This document shows, one piece after another, positions 1 to 11,490 of a stretch of 64,000 nucleotides of DNA (position 1 is the first letter of the stretch; each line of letters starts with the position of its first letter). A program made the translations under genes and the position numbers. The stretch spans positions 3,751,202-3,815,201 of the forward strand of contig NC_044922.1 in the NCBI RefSeq assembly GCF_003576645.1, read 5' to 3'. The notes beneath the pieces are model-generated. The model was not told where the DNA came from. It was given only the letters and a program-made list of their open reading frames with translations, and ran no database searches. Origin of the DNA: Ipomoea triloba (taxonomy: Eukaryota > Streptophyta > Magnoliopsida > Solanales > Convolvulaceae).

Positions 1-62
<62 letters not shown>
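1..62. repeat. (AT)n microsatellite
   Basis: Uninterrupted AT dinucleotide run at the window edge; its true length cannot be seen because it is cut by the window start. Confidence 0.95.
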
Positions 63-68
<6 letters not shown>

Positions 69-1317
69 CTATTATATATTCAACTTAATTAAAATATTTA
101 TTTTTGTTGTCTAGTACGTTCATGCATGGGAGGAAAGGATTTATGGGTGGAGAGTGTTTGTTAGCTGGTGGTGGTGAATGATTGAACGCATAATTGGTAA
201 TATAAAATAAGCCCCAATGGGGAAGAACTGCCAAACTAGAAATCCATTTTTGTATGAAACCAAAAAGGAATGTTGTTTAAAAGGCTAGCAATTAGAGGGA
301 AAGATGGCTACAATCATCACCATTTACTTGTATTATTTACGAGTAATATTACAGGCATTTTTTCTTTTCTCTTTACTAACATAACATATTATGAGTAATT
401 TAGAAAACGAAGTGAATATAATCATAGTTTCTATTCTTTCCTTTTTCTTCATCTGATAAATTTTGAATATGTGATAAGAGTTTTACTTCCTCGAAGTACA
501 TTATTCATCCTTAATAGATACTGGGTAATAGTTAAAGTGGAATTTATTAGTTACTAATTAATCAACCTTGTAATTGTATCCTTGGAAAACCCAAAAACAT
601 GGCAGTGATGATCGAGCTGAGGATACAAAAATCTCCTTTGTCCCTATACTAGACCCTAATCTACCTTAGCTAGCATCTTGGTTTGTATGTTTGCCTGTTT
701 TTACCACTTCCATATGTGCTTCTTTTCCATGGTTTGGGGATATGGAAGGGATAGGAAAACCCGGAGTGGTGCTGTCCACTATCCACAGTATATTTTGTAT
801 GTATAGCTAGGTTGATATTATACAGCAGGTTGGTAAATAAGATAAATTTCGCTTTATGACTATAATTGGTAAAGGGCTATATAAAGAGGTAAATCAATCT
901 AAGTTGTTTATAGTTGATCACTCAAATCAAGAAGATCAATATATTGCTCTCAACATACCACTCGAACTTGTAACTTTGTGGTTACCAAGTCAACAGATTG
1001 ATAAACTTAACTGGGACAAAACTAATACATTCCAGACCACTAATCTCCATAACCTTAGTACACTTTGAAGTTGTGTACACACATCCTATTAATAATGTTT
1101 AATAGTAATATATTGATGTTTATATAGAGTATTATGTTAATTAATTAATTAATTAATTTTTTTTTTGTGAGAAGAGTATTATGTTAATGTTTAAGTAATA
1201 TGTTATGAGATGAACATTCTAAAGCGTTCATGAAAATATTTCAACATTAACCATATATGTGCTACCTTTCCTTTTACGAGAGAATTAAAATCCACAATCT
1301 ATATTTTGCAACTTTCA

Positions 1318-1455
1318 ATGATAACATACTTGTGATCTAGTGGCACCCAGTGTCCCGATTTACACTCCCACATGAATGATGGGAGTAAGTTCAAGCCTCA
1401 GTGGAGCCAACTGAAAATTATACCACAAACAATTCTTGGATCAATCTAACCTAAT
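1318..1455 (+). mobile_element. SINE-like tRNA-derived fragment
   Basis: Contains an A-box-like stretch (TGATCTAGTGGCACCCA) followed about 45 bp later by a B-box-like stretch (AAGTTCAAGCCTC), the internal RNA polymerase III promoter pair of tRNA-derived SINEs. No clear target-site duplication or poly(A) tail was found, so it is probably an old, truncated copy. Confidence 0.4.
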
Positions 1456-2004
1456 TTAAGGGGATTTACATTGTGCATATATTTTTCAAATTGTCATTTG
1501 GCAAGTTGTGTTATAAATTAAAGAGCAATATTTAAACTGAAATTTTAAGATAGATTCTATAGTACCCCCCCTTACTCCACCCCCATTAATAATGCTCTAT
1601 GCCTGCCATGGCTTTCAAGTATTATTGTCTTTTACAACACAACTTGCCCCAAGCCAACTCTAAGGCTGCTATCATAATAGTAAAGAATCTACTCTAAATT
1701 TGGTTCATCATTTTCAGATAAAAAGCCACTTTTTGGTCTTTAAGGTTTACCTTTTGCTCCATATATTTTTATCCTTCATATTTTATCTTAAATTTATGTA
1801 CCTACACTCCTATATTGTACATTTTTCTGGAACTTTTAGGTTGGGTCATTTGTGTTAAAAGTATGGAGCTGGGTTGAGGACTAGCTGTAGCTGGCTAGTG
1901 TCACAAAATTAATGTATACTTATTTTTTAAAAGAACCATAAATCAATTAATAAAAATATGAAGTACATATACGTACTTGTGTTATTAATTGTTACTAGAG
2001 AAAG

Positions 2005-2510
2005 AGTCGTGTAAGACCGTCTCACGAATACTTGTCCATGAAACGAATCAGGTCAAGATGAAAATATAATACTTATACTGAAAAATGTAATATTAATCAA
2101 GAATAAAATGTTTGTTGCTTATAAAGAAAATTATACTCCGTAATACTTTTGAAGAAAAATTAATATTTTTATATTTTGATTTAAAAGTATTACATTAGTA
2201 ACAAACACCTTATTAGGAAAAATTATTGTGTAGACCATGGTCTACATAGTTGTGTGGACCATGAATGTAATATACATTTTTAATATACTAAAAGTACATT
2301 ATTCGGTCATATATAAAAAATCATGTACTTTCAAATAATAATCATAATAATCATGTACTTTTATTTATGGTTCACACAAATGTGTGGACCATGGTCCATT
2401 GAATAATGATTGTCTTATTAGTATTACATTTTTCACTGTAACTATTACATTTTCATCTTGACCCGATCTGTCTCGCGGATCCGGCTGTCCTATAGGAGAG
2501 TAACTCTTGT
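2005..2510. mobile_element. Older foldback element hosting a nested insertion
   Basis: The left part carries TCAGGTCAAGATGAAAAT and TAAGACCGTCTCACG; the right part carries the inverted counterparts ATTTTCATCTTGACCCGAT and CTGTCTCGCGGAT. The arms face each other across the younger element at 2217-2413. Outer limits are approximate because I could not define a target-site duplication. Confidence 0.5.
2217..2413. mobile_element. 197-bp foldback MITE with 8-bp target-site duplication (ACCATGGTCCAC family)
   Basis: Flanked by CTTATTAG at 2209-2216 and again at 2414-2421. Both ends contain an inverted GACCATGGTC core (left TAGACCATGGTCTACA, right GTGGACCATGGTCCA). An 8-bp duplication fits hAT-type integration. 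It lies inside the older foldback at 2005-2510. Related sequences occur elsewhere in the window. Confidence 0.65.
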
Positions 2511-3339
2511 TACTATAAAATCTAATTTTTTTTTTTGGCTAAGATCGGGTGCGTGGAAACTATACTAGTAGCCTCATGAGAACGAGTTGACTAATCTCAT
2601 CCGTCTATCTAGGATGATTAAGGACGGTAAATTAAGAAAAAAGCGTAGTGGCATTTTCATAATTAAGACGGTATGGTGCATTTGAAAACATTGATAGTGC
2701 ATCCAAAGATAATTGACAGTGCATTCAATTAAGATCTATAATAGTGCACTCACGTGTGTGCTGTACGTTGTAATTACATAAATGCCGTTGTGTTTTTCTT
2801 TTCTTTTTTTTTTTAAATTCATTTTTCCCTTAATTTTCAACCCTTGATATTAGCCCGCACATTCTCATTGGACTAATAGTTCTCATTTAAACTTAATTCT
2901 TTGATTTACTTAAAGCTTACCATCGCTACTCAAATGTGCACTTTGAGTGAAAATTGCCTTGTAATCCTACCCGATACAGGATCACTGTAAGGTAAATCAT
3001 TCAAGATTGTCCATAATTAACCAATTCAAACCAAGAAAATCAATATACAATTCTCACAAAAAATCAAAATTTAGAATTTTATGGTTACCAAATCAAATAT
3101 CGAATTAAGTTAACTACTGAAATTTCTCCATTTAAACTTAATTCTATATGTGTGTGGGGAGGGGTTGCCAAATTGTCACGTAGTCTATATGTAGCCGCCT
3201 CTCCATGTGCTTATTATAGTTTATATATATATTTAGGTTTCATGGTTCCCATTTGAAAAGCCATCTCTCACCGTCTTTTCTATTTTGTGCACTTTGAGAA
3301 GATCCATCCTTCTCTATTTCTATCCTTTTAAAACTATAT

Positions 3340-3362
3340 AATAATAATAATAATGTTTTCAA

Positions 3363-3397
<35 letters not shown>

Positions 3398-3398
3398 G
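3340..3398. repeat. (TAA)n microsatellite
   Basis: Two near-adjacent runs of ATA/TAA trinucleotides separated by a short GTTTTC interruption. The long antisense Leu/Ile open frame here is a by-product of this repeat. Confidence 0.9.
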
Positions 3399-3463
3399 TA
3401 ATAACAATAACTGACTGAAGTCTAGTACATACTTGCACACACATATAATAACAACTAAATAAG

Positions 3464-4026
3464 ATATTTAAATATTTATAAATAATGGGCATACCAAGAG
3501 ATTTAAATATTTATAAGTAATGGGCATACCAATAGCGTATTTATCTTTTATATGTGGCTTATAAGCTATTATACAAAAATAAAATTTATTTTAACACTGC
3601 ATCAAAAAGTGTGCAAATTATATCATGGGTCATAGTCCATCACGTGCATTGTGAATCATGGTTCAGATTATGTATATACTGTTAATTTTTTATGCACATT
3701 CAGTTAACATATTGTGTACTTATAAATAAATTGAAAGTGTATAATCTATTAATTACATATACGTAATCTAAACACAATTCATAATGTGCATGGTAAATCT
3801 TGATTCAAGATATAACAATTGTAGATACTTTCCCAATGTTCTAGCTAGGAAAGTCTCTTCTATGTCTGTAGGTCAAGAGTGAAAGTTTTTCCTTCTATTC
3901 TTTATTGTCAACGATATGTATTTCGATTTGAATTAAAGATATTTTCTGTTTCAAAAAAAATTGCGGATAGTAGTCAGGGTTCCAAAAAAAAAGGAGATAT
4001 TTAAATATTTATAAGTAATGGGCATG
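3464..4026. repeat. Three dispersed copies of a 32-bp repeat
   Basis: A unit starting ATTTAAATATTTATAA and ending TAATGGGCAT occurs at about 3464-3495, 3499-3530 and 3994-4026. The first two are in tandem; the third lies about 460 bp away, beyond a degenerate member of the ACCATGGTCCAC foldback family (about 3618-3828). Confidence 0.75.
3618..3828. mobile_element. Degenerate foldback element related to 2217-2413
   Basis: Left side has ATCATGGGTCATAGTCCATC and TGCATTGTGAATCATGG; right side has the inverted forms CATAATGTGCATGG and CTTGATTCAAGATATA. The arms are clearly complementary but diverged, and no target-site duplication was defined. Confidence 0.5.
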
Positions 4027-4179
4027 CATTTTTTTAACAAGTGACACACCTGTCAAATTTTAATTAGCGTTTAATTAAGCAACGTTAATGATTCTGGGAC
4101 GTGTACTATATGATTTACAGTTATTTTAATTTAAAAAAATGGATCATAGGAGGAGACATTAGCTGTGCCACGAAAGTAT

Positions 4180-4184
4180 GCTGA

Positions 4185-4220
<36 letters not shown>
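4180..4220. repeat. (TTA)n microsatellite
   Basis: About thirteen tandem TTA/ATT units. Confidence 0.9.
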
Positions 4221-4353
4221 ATTGTTTATTAGTCAGCTGGGAACCACTCTACAGTATCGGCCACCTCACTCCCTCTCTTTCAGGATTGAAGATACATATC
4301 GATGGATGGTGTCATAGTGCGTATTAGATAAATTGCGCTCTAGGTAATAGTTT

Positions 4354-4423
4354 GTAAATTATATAGAGAAATAAATTGTACTTAACTCGTAAATTATATA
4401 GAGAAATAAATTGTACTTAGCTC
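4354..4423. repeat. 35-bp tandem duplication
   Basis: The unit at 4354-4388 is repeated at 4389-4423 with a single A/G difference (CTTAACTC versus CTTAGCTC), so the duplication is recent. Confidence 0.9.
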
Positions 4424-5051
4424 GATCAAGAGGATGTTGAAAAAACTAAACTTTAACTTTTTAGTACAAGAGTTATGTTTCACTCGTTTGGATGCTCTTT
4501 TTGGGACAAAATATGTTTTTTTTTTTTAAATATAAAAAGTGATACATGCATAATCACTTACCCAACTTATAACAAATTGCACATTTTTTTCAATTTCTTC
4601 TATTAACTAAAAAATATGATATTTTTAGATGATAGTGTGGACACTGACAAAGAATCACAATGATATAAAAAAAAAAAATTAAAAAGTTCAATAGGTCGCT
4701 TCCACTGAAAATTAAATTTAAAATTTTGTAATACCAAACTAATTAATTGTCTGATATATTTGGTTCAACTGCACAAACTTATTATATGTCGATGGATATA
4801 ACTAGGGGTATTGATTACAGTGCTTAATATTAATATACACAATAATAAATCTAGAAAACAGTAAACTCACTCCGAGTATTGTGGAATTTGTCTGGGCCAA
4901 AACACCCCAACCCATAAAATTAATTTTTAAAATGATTTCATTTTAAATAGATTTTAAAATAAATCAACGGTTTAGATTTTGAACCGTGTTGATATTTCGC
5001 TTTCGATTCGTTAACTATATACAGTATATACTACAATACTATATGGCGAGG

Positions 5052-5265
5052 CAAATTATTCTGTACTATGGTCCACGCAGTACTATCCACACAGTACTAT
5101 GTGTAACATAAAAAAATATATTTCTAATAATATATTAAAAATACAATATTTGTGTACTGAATGTACATTATATATATAAAATAATGTATTTTTTAGTATT
5201 CAAATAATGTACTTGATGTACACAAATAATATATTTTTTTTATTTATGGTCTACACAATTGTCCA
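5052..5265. mobile_element. Foldback element, ACCATGGTCCAC family
   Basis: Begins with GCAAATTATTCTGTACTATG followed by GTCCACGCAG, and ends with GTCTACACAATTGTCCACG. The interior carries repeated GTAC(A)TTATT-type motifs seen in the other members. Limits are approximate. Confidence 0.5.
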
Positions 5266-5628
5266 CGATTGATATGAAGAAGATTGGTCCACCAAAGCAC
5301 TGAAAATAGAATAAACATTTTAATATAATGAGTAATGACATTTTAATATTTATTGTTTTATAAGAAAATTTATGTGTAGTTAATTAATATGGTGAGGATG
5401 ACATAATTAGTGTATGATATATTAAAGACCGCGTGATAGAACATATAACGCAATGATATTAACACAAAATAGTATGTTACTTTGTGAAGCGTTAACATGG
5501 CTAAAAGTATATATATTAGTATAAGAAATAAATTTTAAATTATTTAGAATTATTCAATTGTTATACAGTGCACCTTAGTCCACAACTCTAAATAGTACCT
5601 TCTACTCAACAACCCCTAAAATTTCACG

Positions 5629-6267
5629 GGTTAAAGTGTCATCTAGCACCATGAACTATATTCAATTATTCATGCCGCACCCTGAACTTTCATATCGTAT
5701 ATATCGAGCCGCAAACCAAAATAAAAAATTCACCTAGAACTTTTAGCAGGTTTCCAGGTCTTCTTGCTGACATGGCGTCTGATGTGGCATTTCTCTTAAC
5801 CTTATGTTGTCCATGTAAGCGTTTACATATTTAAAATTAAAAAAAAACAAAATTATTATATTAAAATAACCAAAATTTTATTCTCTTTTATTTTCATAAT
5901 GTATACTTTTCAATTTTGCAATTCCAATGTTTCAAATTTTTTTTCATAATTTATATTTTTTGGCTAATTTATTGTTTAGTATTTTTTTCAATTTTTCAAA
6001 TTTATAGAAATGCTAATTTTTTTTGTTTGTATTTTTTTTAAAAAAGTTATTTTTAATATGTAAATGCTTATATGAACAACATAAGATTAAAAGAAACGCC
6101 ACATCACTTGAAAACCTACACCATGTCAGCAGGAAGACTTGGAAACCTGCTAAAAGTTCTAGGTGAATTTTTTATTTTGGTTTGCGGTTCGATATATACG
6201 ATATGAAAGTTCAGGATGCGGCATGAATAATTGAATATAGTTCATGGTGCTAGATGACACTTTAGCC
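5629..6267. mobile_element. 639-bp foldback element with about 200-bp inverted arms and 9-bp TSD
   Basis: AATTTCACG occurs immediately outside both ends (5620-5628 and 6268-6276). The element starts GGTTAAAGTGTCATCTAGCA and ends with the inverse complement (TGCTAGATGACACTTTAGCC). Arms stay complementary for about 200 bp each and enclose an AT-rich centre. A 9-bp target-site duplication and long inverted arms fit a Mutator-like (MULE) non-autonomous element. No transposase frame is present. Confidence 0.85.
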
Positions 6268-9200
6268 AATTTCACGGTATCATATGCTTATAAATATATG
6301 AATGCAATTTTCATCCTTAAATTTGTATGGTTAGTACATGGGGAGTTGGCAGCTACGTTCTGACATTCATGAACCAATGAATAAAAAACCATTGATTGCA
6401 AGCAGTGAATTCAGTGCCGATTTAGGTGTCACAACAGAAATAATTTGGGGGAAGACACCTGTTGAAAACTCTGCACAAAATGCACCCTTTTTGGAACTTT
6501 AAAAAGTTTGCTTAATAATTCCTTTAAATATTGCCACCTACATACTACACACTCCACATCCTATATCACACAAATTTACTGTGAAATCGTATCATACATA
6601 TTACATATAATACATCTAAATTAAAATACAACTTTTTTTTTTAAATAAGATGAAATAAACCCTCCAATTATATATTAAAATGTAATTATACACTCGAACA
6701 AAAGAAAAATCTTCAATTAAATTCTTAAACTTATTAAAATGATGTAATTAACATATTTGATTTACAATAACATGTTACACTTAAATTACATGTCACATAA
6801 ATTAATATTTTTTTAAATTATATTTTTTGTAAAATTAAAATAATTATATCAATAAAAAAAACAATAACAATCTGCCTTGGCATCGAGAAAGAAGTTTGGC
6901 GGGATTCTCCATCCACCCTGGTACAATTGAATTCTTGATTTTTTTAAAATAAATGTTTCTTTTAACATGCAAAAATTATGCAATTTTTTTCTAGTGACTT
7001 TAGGTTAACATGACGACCTAGCATTTCTTCAACTATATGTATTTTTTGTGTGTGTGTATTTAGCTAACACAATTACATGGTAAAAAGTTATAATTTCACA
7101 CATTTTACTACCATGTTCAAGAAAAAAAATGTTTGCTTTGATCGGACACATGTATTTATGTAACTATTTTTTTGGGTAACAAATCGAGAGGGAAATTTAT
7201 CGTCGCTCTCTGAGGGTGTGTACTGAATAAATCTTTTTTTTAATGTAATATTTTGCAAATCACATAAGATAGGTAATATGAAAGTTAGGGTATTTAAGTG
7301 TGGTGTTAGTTTAAGATTATGGAATTGAAGCCAAATGTCAAAAAAATAAAAGGTGTGTGTGTATGTGTATGTACTATAGTTTAATTTAATACTATTTCAA
7401 TTATTTGCACTGCTATTTATGTGGACTGTGGAGTGGTTGGGACCAAAGTATGTGGTTTGAGATTTGTAATCTAAAGTTTGCATTGTATATTGATTAATAG
7501 GTTTTCGATCTTCCAAAGAAAATATTATTTGCATTTTTTAAATGACATTTTCATCACACCATCTATGTTGATTAGATTAAAAAATTGAATTATTCTTAAT
7601 TAGTATTGATCTCACTATCACATCAACAAAATTAATGGTCAAGATAAAACGACGCAATAGTCGCTTTTGATTATATTGCACCACACTATAAAGTAATATA
7701 TAGTTTTGGGCTGCAGCTTGTAGGGTCGAGTCTAGGCCAACATTATTTTACCATTGAAAAGTGGCACAAACTGTTACGCAAGTATATGAAAATAAAGTTG
7801 TGCACTCGCTACTAGTTATAACTTTTGAAGTAGTGGTAAACGTTTGATCCTAATAATTTGTTTCAAAACAGATCACAGGTTTGACGTTGACTGTTACATT
7901 TTCACAACTAGTTATAACCCTGACACATAGGGATCAACTTTAATAATATTTATGTATGAGAAGTGAGAACTAAACAAAACAAAATGATATAATAGAATGA
8001 CCTTCTAAATATTTTGACTTTGATATTTTTTTTTTAATTCATCATTGTAATCAAAAGACGTTAATTAAGGTAGAATGAATTTAAGTGCATGTGGTCAAGA
8101 GCTTGAACCCTTGTATATTAAAAGAGTGAATTTAATTAAGTGCATGTGGTCAAGCACTTGAACTCTTGAATGTTACAAGTCCTTAGGAGAGTAGTTCTGG
8201 AATGAAATTAAATTGAGAAACTACTTAATTATAGTTTCATTGTAATCGATCTGAGTCACACTTTTTAATAATGTTTGTAAATACTTACATACTTATATGA
8301 GTTATGATTCAACCCATTCAAGAGCAAATGATTTTATTGTATTGGTTGGTCGGTGATTTGACCAGGCCATAATATCATCACACATTTTAATTAATTTAAT
8401 CTTAATATATTATAATTAAATTATTTTTTTCTTCCCAATAATAAAATAATTATCCAAACACATAACTGTCATGTGATACAAAAAAATATATATATGATAT
8501 TCGTTGAAACAGTGAATTGAAGTTGGCCATTAATTACTGTGAGAATCATTTGGTTTTGACTTTCATTTGATTCTCCTTAGAACTAGATTTAATTTTTACT
8601 TTGTTTGAAAACTGTTAAACATGTGTCATTGTGCATCTATTACACATAATATGTGAAGTTTAATTTACGAAAACTCAGCAGCCACTACTCAAATGTGTAT
8701 TTTGAGTGAATTTTACTTTATGATCCTAGTTGTCAAAGGGTTACAAAGAGGTAACTCAATTTATGTTATTTATAGCTGACTGACTCTAATTAAAAAGACT
8801 AATAGACAGTTCATGTTAAGAGTCAAATTTGAAATCTCTTATGGTTATTAAGTCAACTGTTCGACTAATTTGACTGATGAATTTGTTCCCATAATATGTC
8901 GACTTTAGACTATTAAATTCTGTTTGGTTTAGAGAATGAAAAGTAAATGGTAGCAACTTGGGAGTTGTTGTGCGCAGTGGATAGACTAACAATATAATTT
9001 TTTTTGAGTACTACTGACTCTGTTACAATACAATATCTAACAATATAAGAGTTAGATCCACATTTTTACATAGAAGTCCTATTTATATTGAAGTAATTAC
9101 TAGAATTATAAGCATCCACCATATACGATCATCAAGTTAAGGGTTTTGAGATGATACCTCACTTATTAATAAGCGCCAAGTCGATTAAATAAAATAAAAG

Positions 9201-9924
9201 AATAATGTTACCTCAAAAATATGAAAGAGTCATCTTAATTTTGTGTTTTAATTCATAATATTACTTCTTATTTATTAGTTTTTAGACATATTCCATAAAT
9301 TTTTAACATATATACCAAAAACACTTATGTATACTCTGTAAAACTTAAAATATAACAACCAACCACATATGTTAATATAATATTATAGCTCTTTAACATA
9401 ACACATCTATCTTTTACAATAGTTAAAAACTTCATAATTAGCCTCGAAAGAGATGATTAAGTAAGTGAAACATGATTCTCGTACCATGTTCAATTTTTTG
9501 AATGCACTAAGTAATAGGTACCTCAACTTACATGATTCTCAATGACTTTCAGATTCCCAGGGGATTCAAACTGCTTTGAACAAGATTTTAAAGTGATGAG
9601 TCAAACTAACTGAACTAGTCTCACAGATTTACATATTCAATTTTCACCAACACTTTCTTAATTAAGTCCGTCTCATACAATTTTTATCCGAAATTGGTGG
9701 GGTATTACTTGCCTACTTGGTGCATTATTTGACTTGTTGGAAACCATGGAAAGGGGAATTGAAGCATTGAAGGGACACAGCTAGCGATACAATGCCTAAA
9801 GGGATCGGAGTCACAGAGTCCGAAACACGTCAACCTCGTAAAGGGCGGGCACCAAAACCTGCCTTCTTCCTTTTAAAAATACCGTTTCTATCTGTAGAGA
9901 GAGAAAGAGAGGGAAAAATGCCAC

Positions 9925-9925
<1 letters not shown>

Positions 9926-9978
<53 letters not shown>
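9926..9978. repeat. Compound (CT)n(AT)n microsatellite upstream of the AHK5-type gene
   Basis: A CT run passes directly into an AT run about 1.5 kb before the start codon of the histidine kinase gene. Pyrimidine runs of this kind are common in plant core promoters and leaders, but position alone does not prove a promoter role. Confidence 0.9.
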
Positions 9979-9982
<4 letters not shown>

Positions 9983-10279
9983 TATTAGTGTATGCATGAA
10001 CATATAGTAGCATACATGTGCTGAATTCTATACAGCGAGAAAACAATCTGGAAAGAGAGAGAAAGTAGAAAGAAGAAGAGGAGGAAGAAGAGGGGCGGGC
10101 TTAAGCCAGGGTTCCAGTAACGTGAGTTGAATACTTGATTTGAGTAATACTATGAATCTAACCTTAAAACACGCACTAACAATGCACACACACACGCATT
10201 TCATATTAAATTGCAAAAATGGAGGGGGAAGAAATGTGATTAGCAGGCAACACATTTATATATATATGTGCTTTGTATC

Positions 10280-11490
10280 CTTTCTATCTGTAAAACTTCA
10301 ATAATTTAATGGATGACCTCAAACCTGCACATGGCTTCTTGAGTTTCTCTCCCTCAATTCAATTTTTAATTTCTTCTGTTTCAATTTTTTTGTTTTTCCT
10401 TTTGGACTCTCTCTCATGTTCATCACATGCCCCAAACTCTTTCCCCCTATTATTTTTATCTTTGACTGAGCACTCCCAGCAGATTCTTTCAGATCTAAGG
10501 TGAAAAGGGGGAAGAAGAAGAAGAAGGGCTATTGAAACTCTTGCCCAAATCCATTTTCCAGGAACTCTTGAATTGGGAGCTTGAATTGCTGATTTGATGA
10601 ATTGGTGAGTTTTATCAATCTGGGGATTTGAAGCTTTTGTTTCACTGTTGCAGTTTTTGTTTTGTTGCTCATTCTGTGCTGTTTGCTTGGCCTTTTGCTG
10701 TGATGAGCTCTATTCTAAACTGGTTAAATTGGGGATAAGAGTTATTCCATATTGGTTCAGTTTATTTGTGTGTTTTTTTTTCTCATGAAATTTGAGTTTC
10801 TGTTTCTGTGTTGTTGAGTGTTGGATTCAAGAGATACTCTTTTTCCTACCTTTTTGCTGTCCTTTTCCATGCCTTGACCTCTAAAATGGATATCTTTCCT
10901 TTATGTGTTTTCTAAATTTGAATACTTTGAGGTGGCCTGAGAATTTTGACTTTGAGTATGGGGAAGTTTTAGTACCCCCTTTCCCTGGCACTTACATATG
11001 CATCAGACCCCTCTAATCACAAGATCACAGAGGAAGAAGATTCAGCTCGATTTTACGATTTCTTGAAATTGGAGGTATTGGTGGCAAGTCTTGTTTTTGT
11101 GGCCTTTCTAGAATCTTGGTTGCATGAGAAGCCTGTTTGCTTCATCCCAATGTAAAAGTTTTGGGAGACGAGATATTCGTGCTTGATTTAAGAAAGCTTT
11201 TTGTTTCATTGTTGATAAATATCGCCTAATTTTCAAGTATGAACGCTTTTCTTGATAATTAACTGATTTAACTTTACTTTAGAACTATCCTTTCTTAATT
11301 TCTCGGGCTGATTTTGTCTTTGGTCATTTTGTGTGAAGATCCTGCAGAAGTTGTCTCCATCAGACACCCTACTATCATTCTTCCGATATTTCTGCTTTTA
11401 TGTGATTTTCTGACAAACAATGGCATGAAAGCACTGTCCACTAGCGGTTTGATTTATCAGATTTTGCATGCAATATAGTGGTACTCGAAG
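10280..11490 (+). promoter_or_regulatory. Probable 5' leader of the AHK5-type gene, with a candidate leader intron
   Basis: The pyrimidine-rich stretch before the start codon looks transcribed. A donor-like ATTG|GTGAGT near 10603 and an acceptor-like CCTGCAG ending at 11347 would define a leader intron of about 745 bp, leaving a 143-nt untranslated piece in front of the ATG at 11491. The transcription start is not determined. A 64-codon frame at 10309-10503 would be an upstream ORF only if transcription starts before 10309. Confidence 0.45.
11420..11478 (+). promoter_or_regulatory. Two overlapping short upstream ORFs in the AHK5-type leader
   Basis: The first is ATG GCA TGA at 11420-11428. 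The second starts inside it at 11425 and runs 17 codons to TAG at 11476-11478, 12 nt before the main ATG. Both lie downstream of the candidate leader-intron acceptor, so they should be in the mature mRNA and could lower translation of the kinase. Confidence 0.6.

Larger units (their letters stand above)
63..9900. other. Gene-free 9.8 kb region upstream of the histidine kinase gene
   Basis: I see no coding region with recognisable protein similarity here. The stretch is AT-rich, and its open frames are short and lie inside repeats. Structure comes from microsatellites, short tandem duplications, SINE-like fragments (about 838-1035, 1318-1455, 2930-3010 and 8690-8780) and foldback elements, listed separately where ends could be defined. 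From 6277 to 9900 I see only AT-rich unique-looking DNA and the 8690 repeat fragment. Confidence 0.7.

Noticed and set aside
856..1068. 70-codon open frame
   Set aside because: It lies in a sequence that recurs near 8700 (TTTATGA..., AAAGGG.TA.A.AAAGAGGTAA), so it is part of a dispersed repeat; no protein features.
3240..3440. Leu/Ile-rich membrane-like peptide
   Set aside because: Translation of the TAA microsatellite on the minus strand.
9792..9980. 62-codon frame ending in Leu-Ser and Ile-Tyr repeats
   Set aside because: The second half is a translated CT/AT microsatellite; no conserved part.
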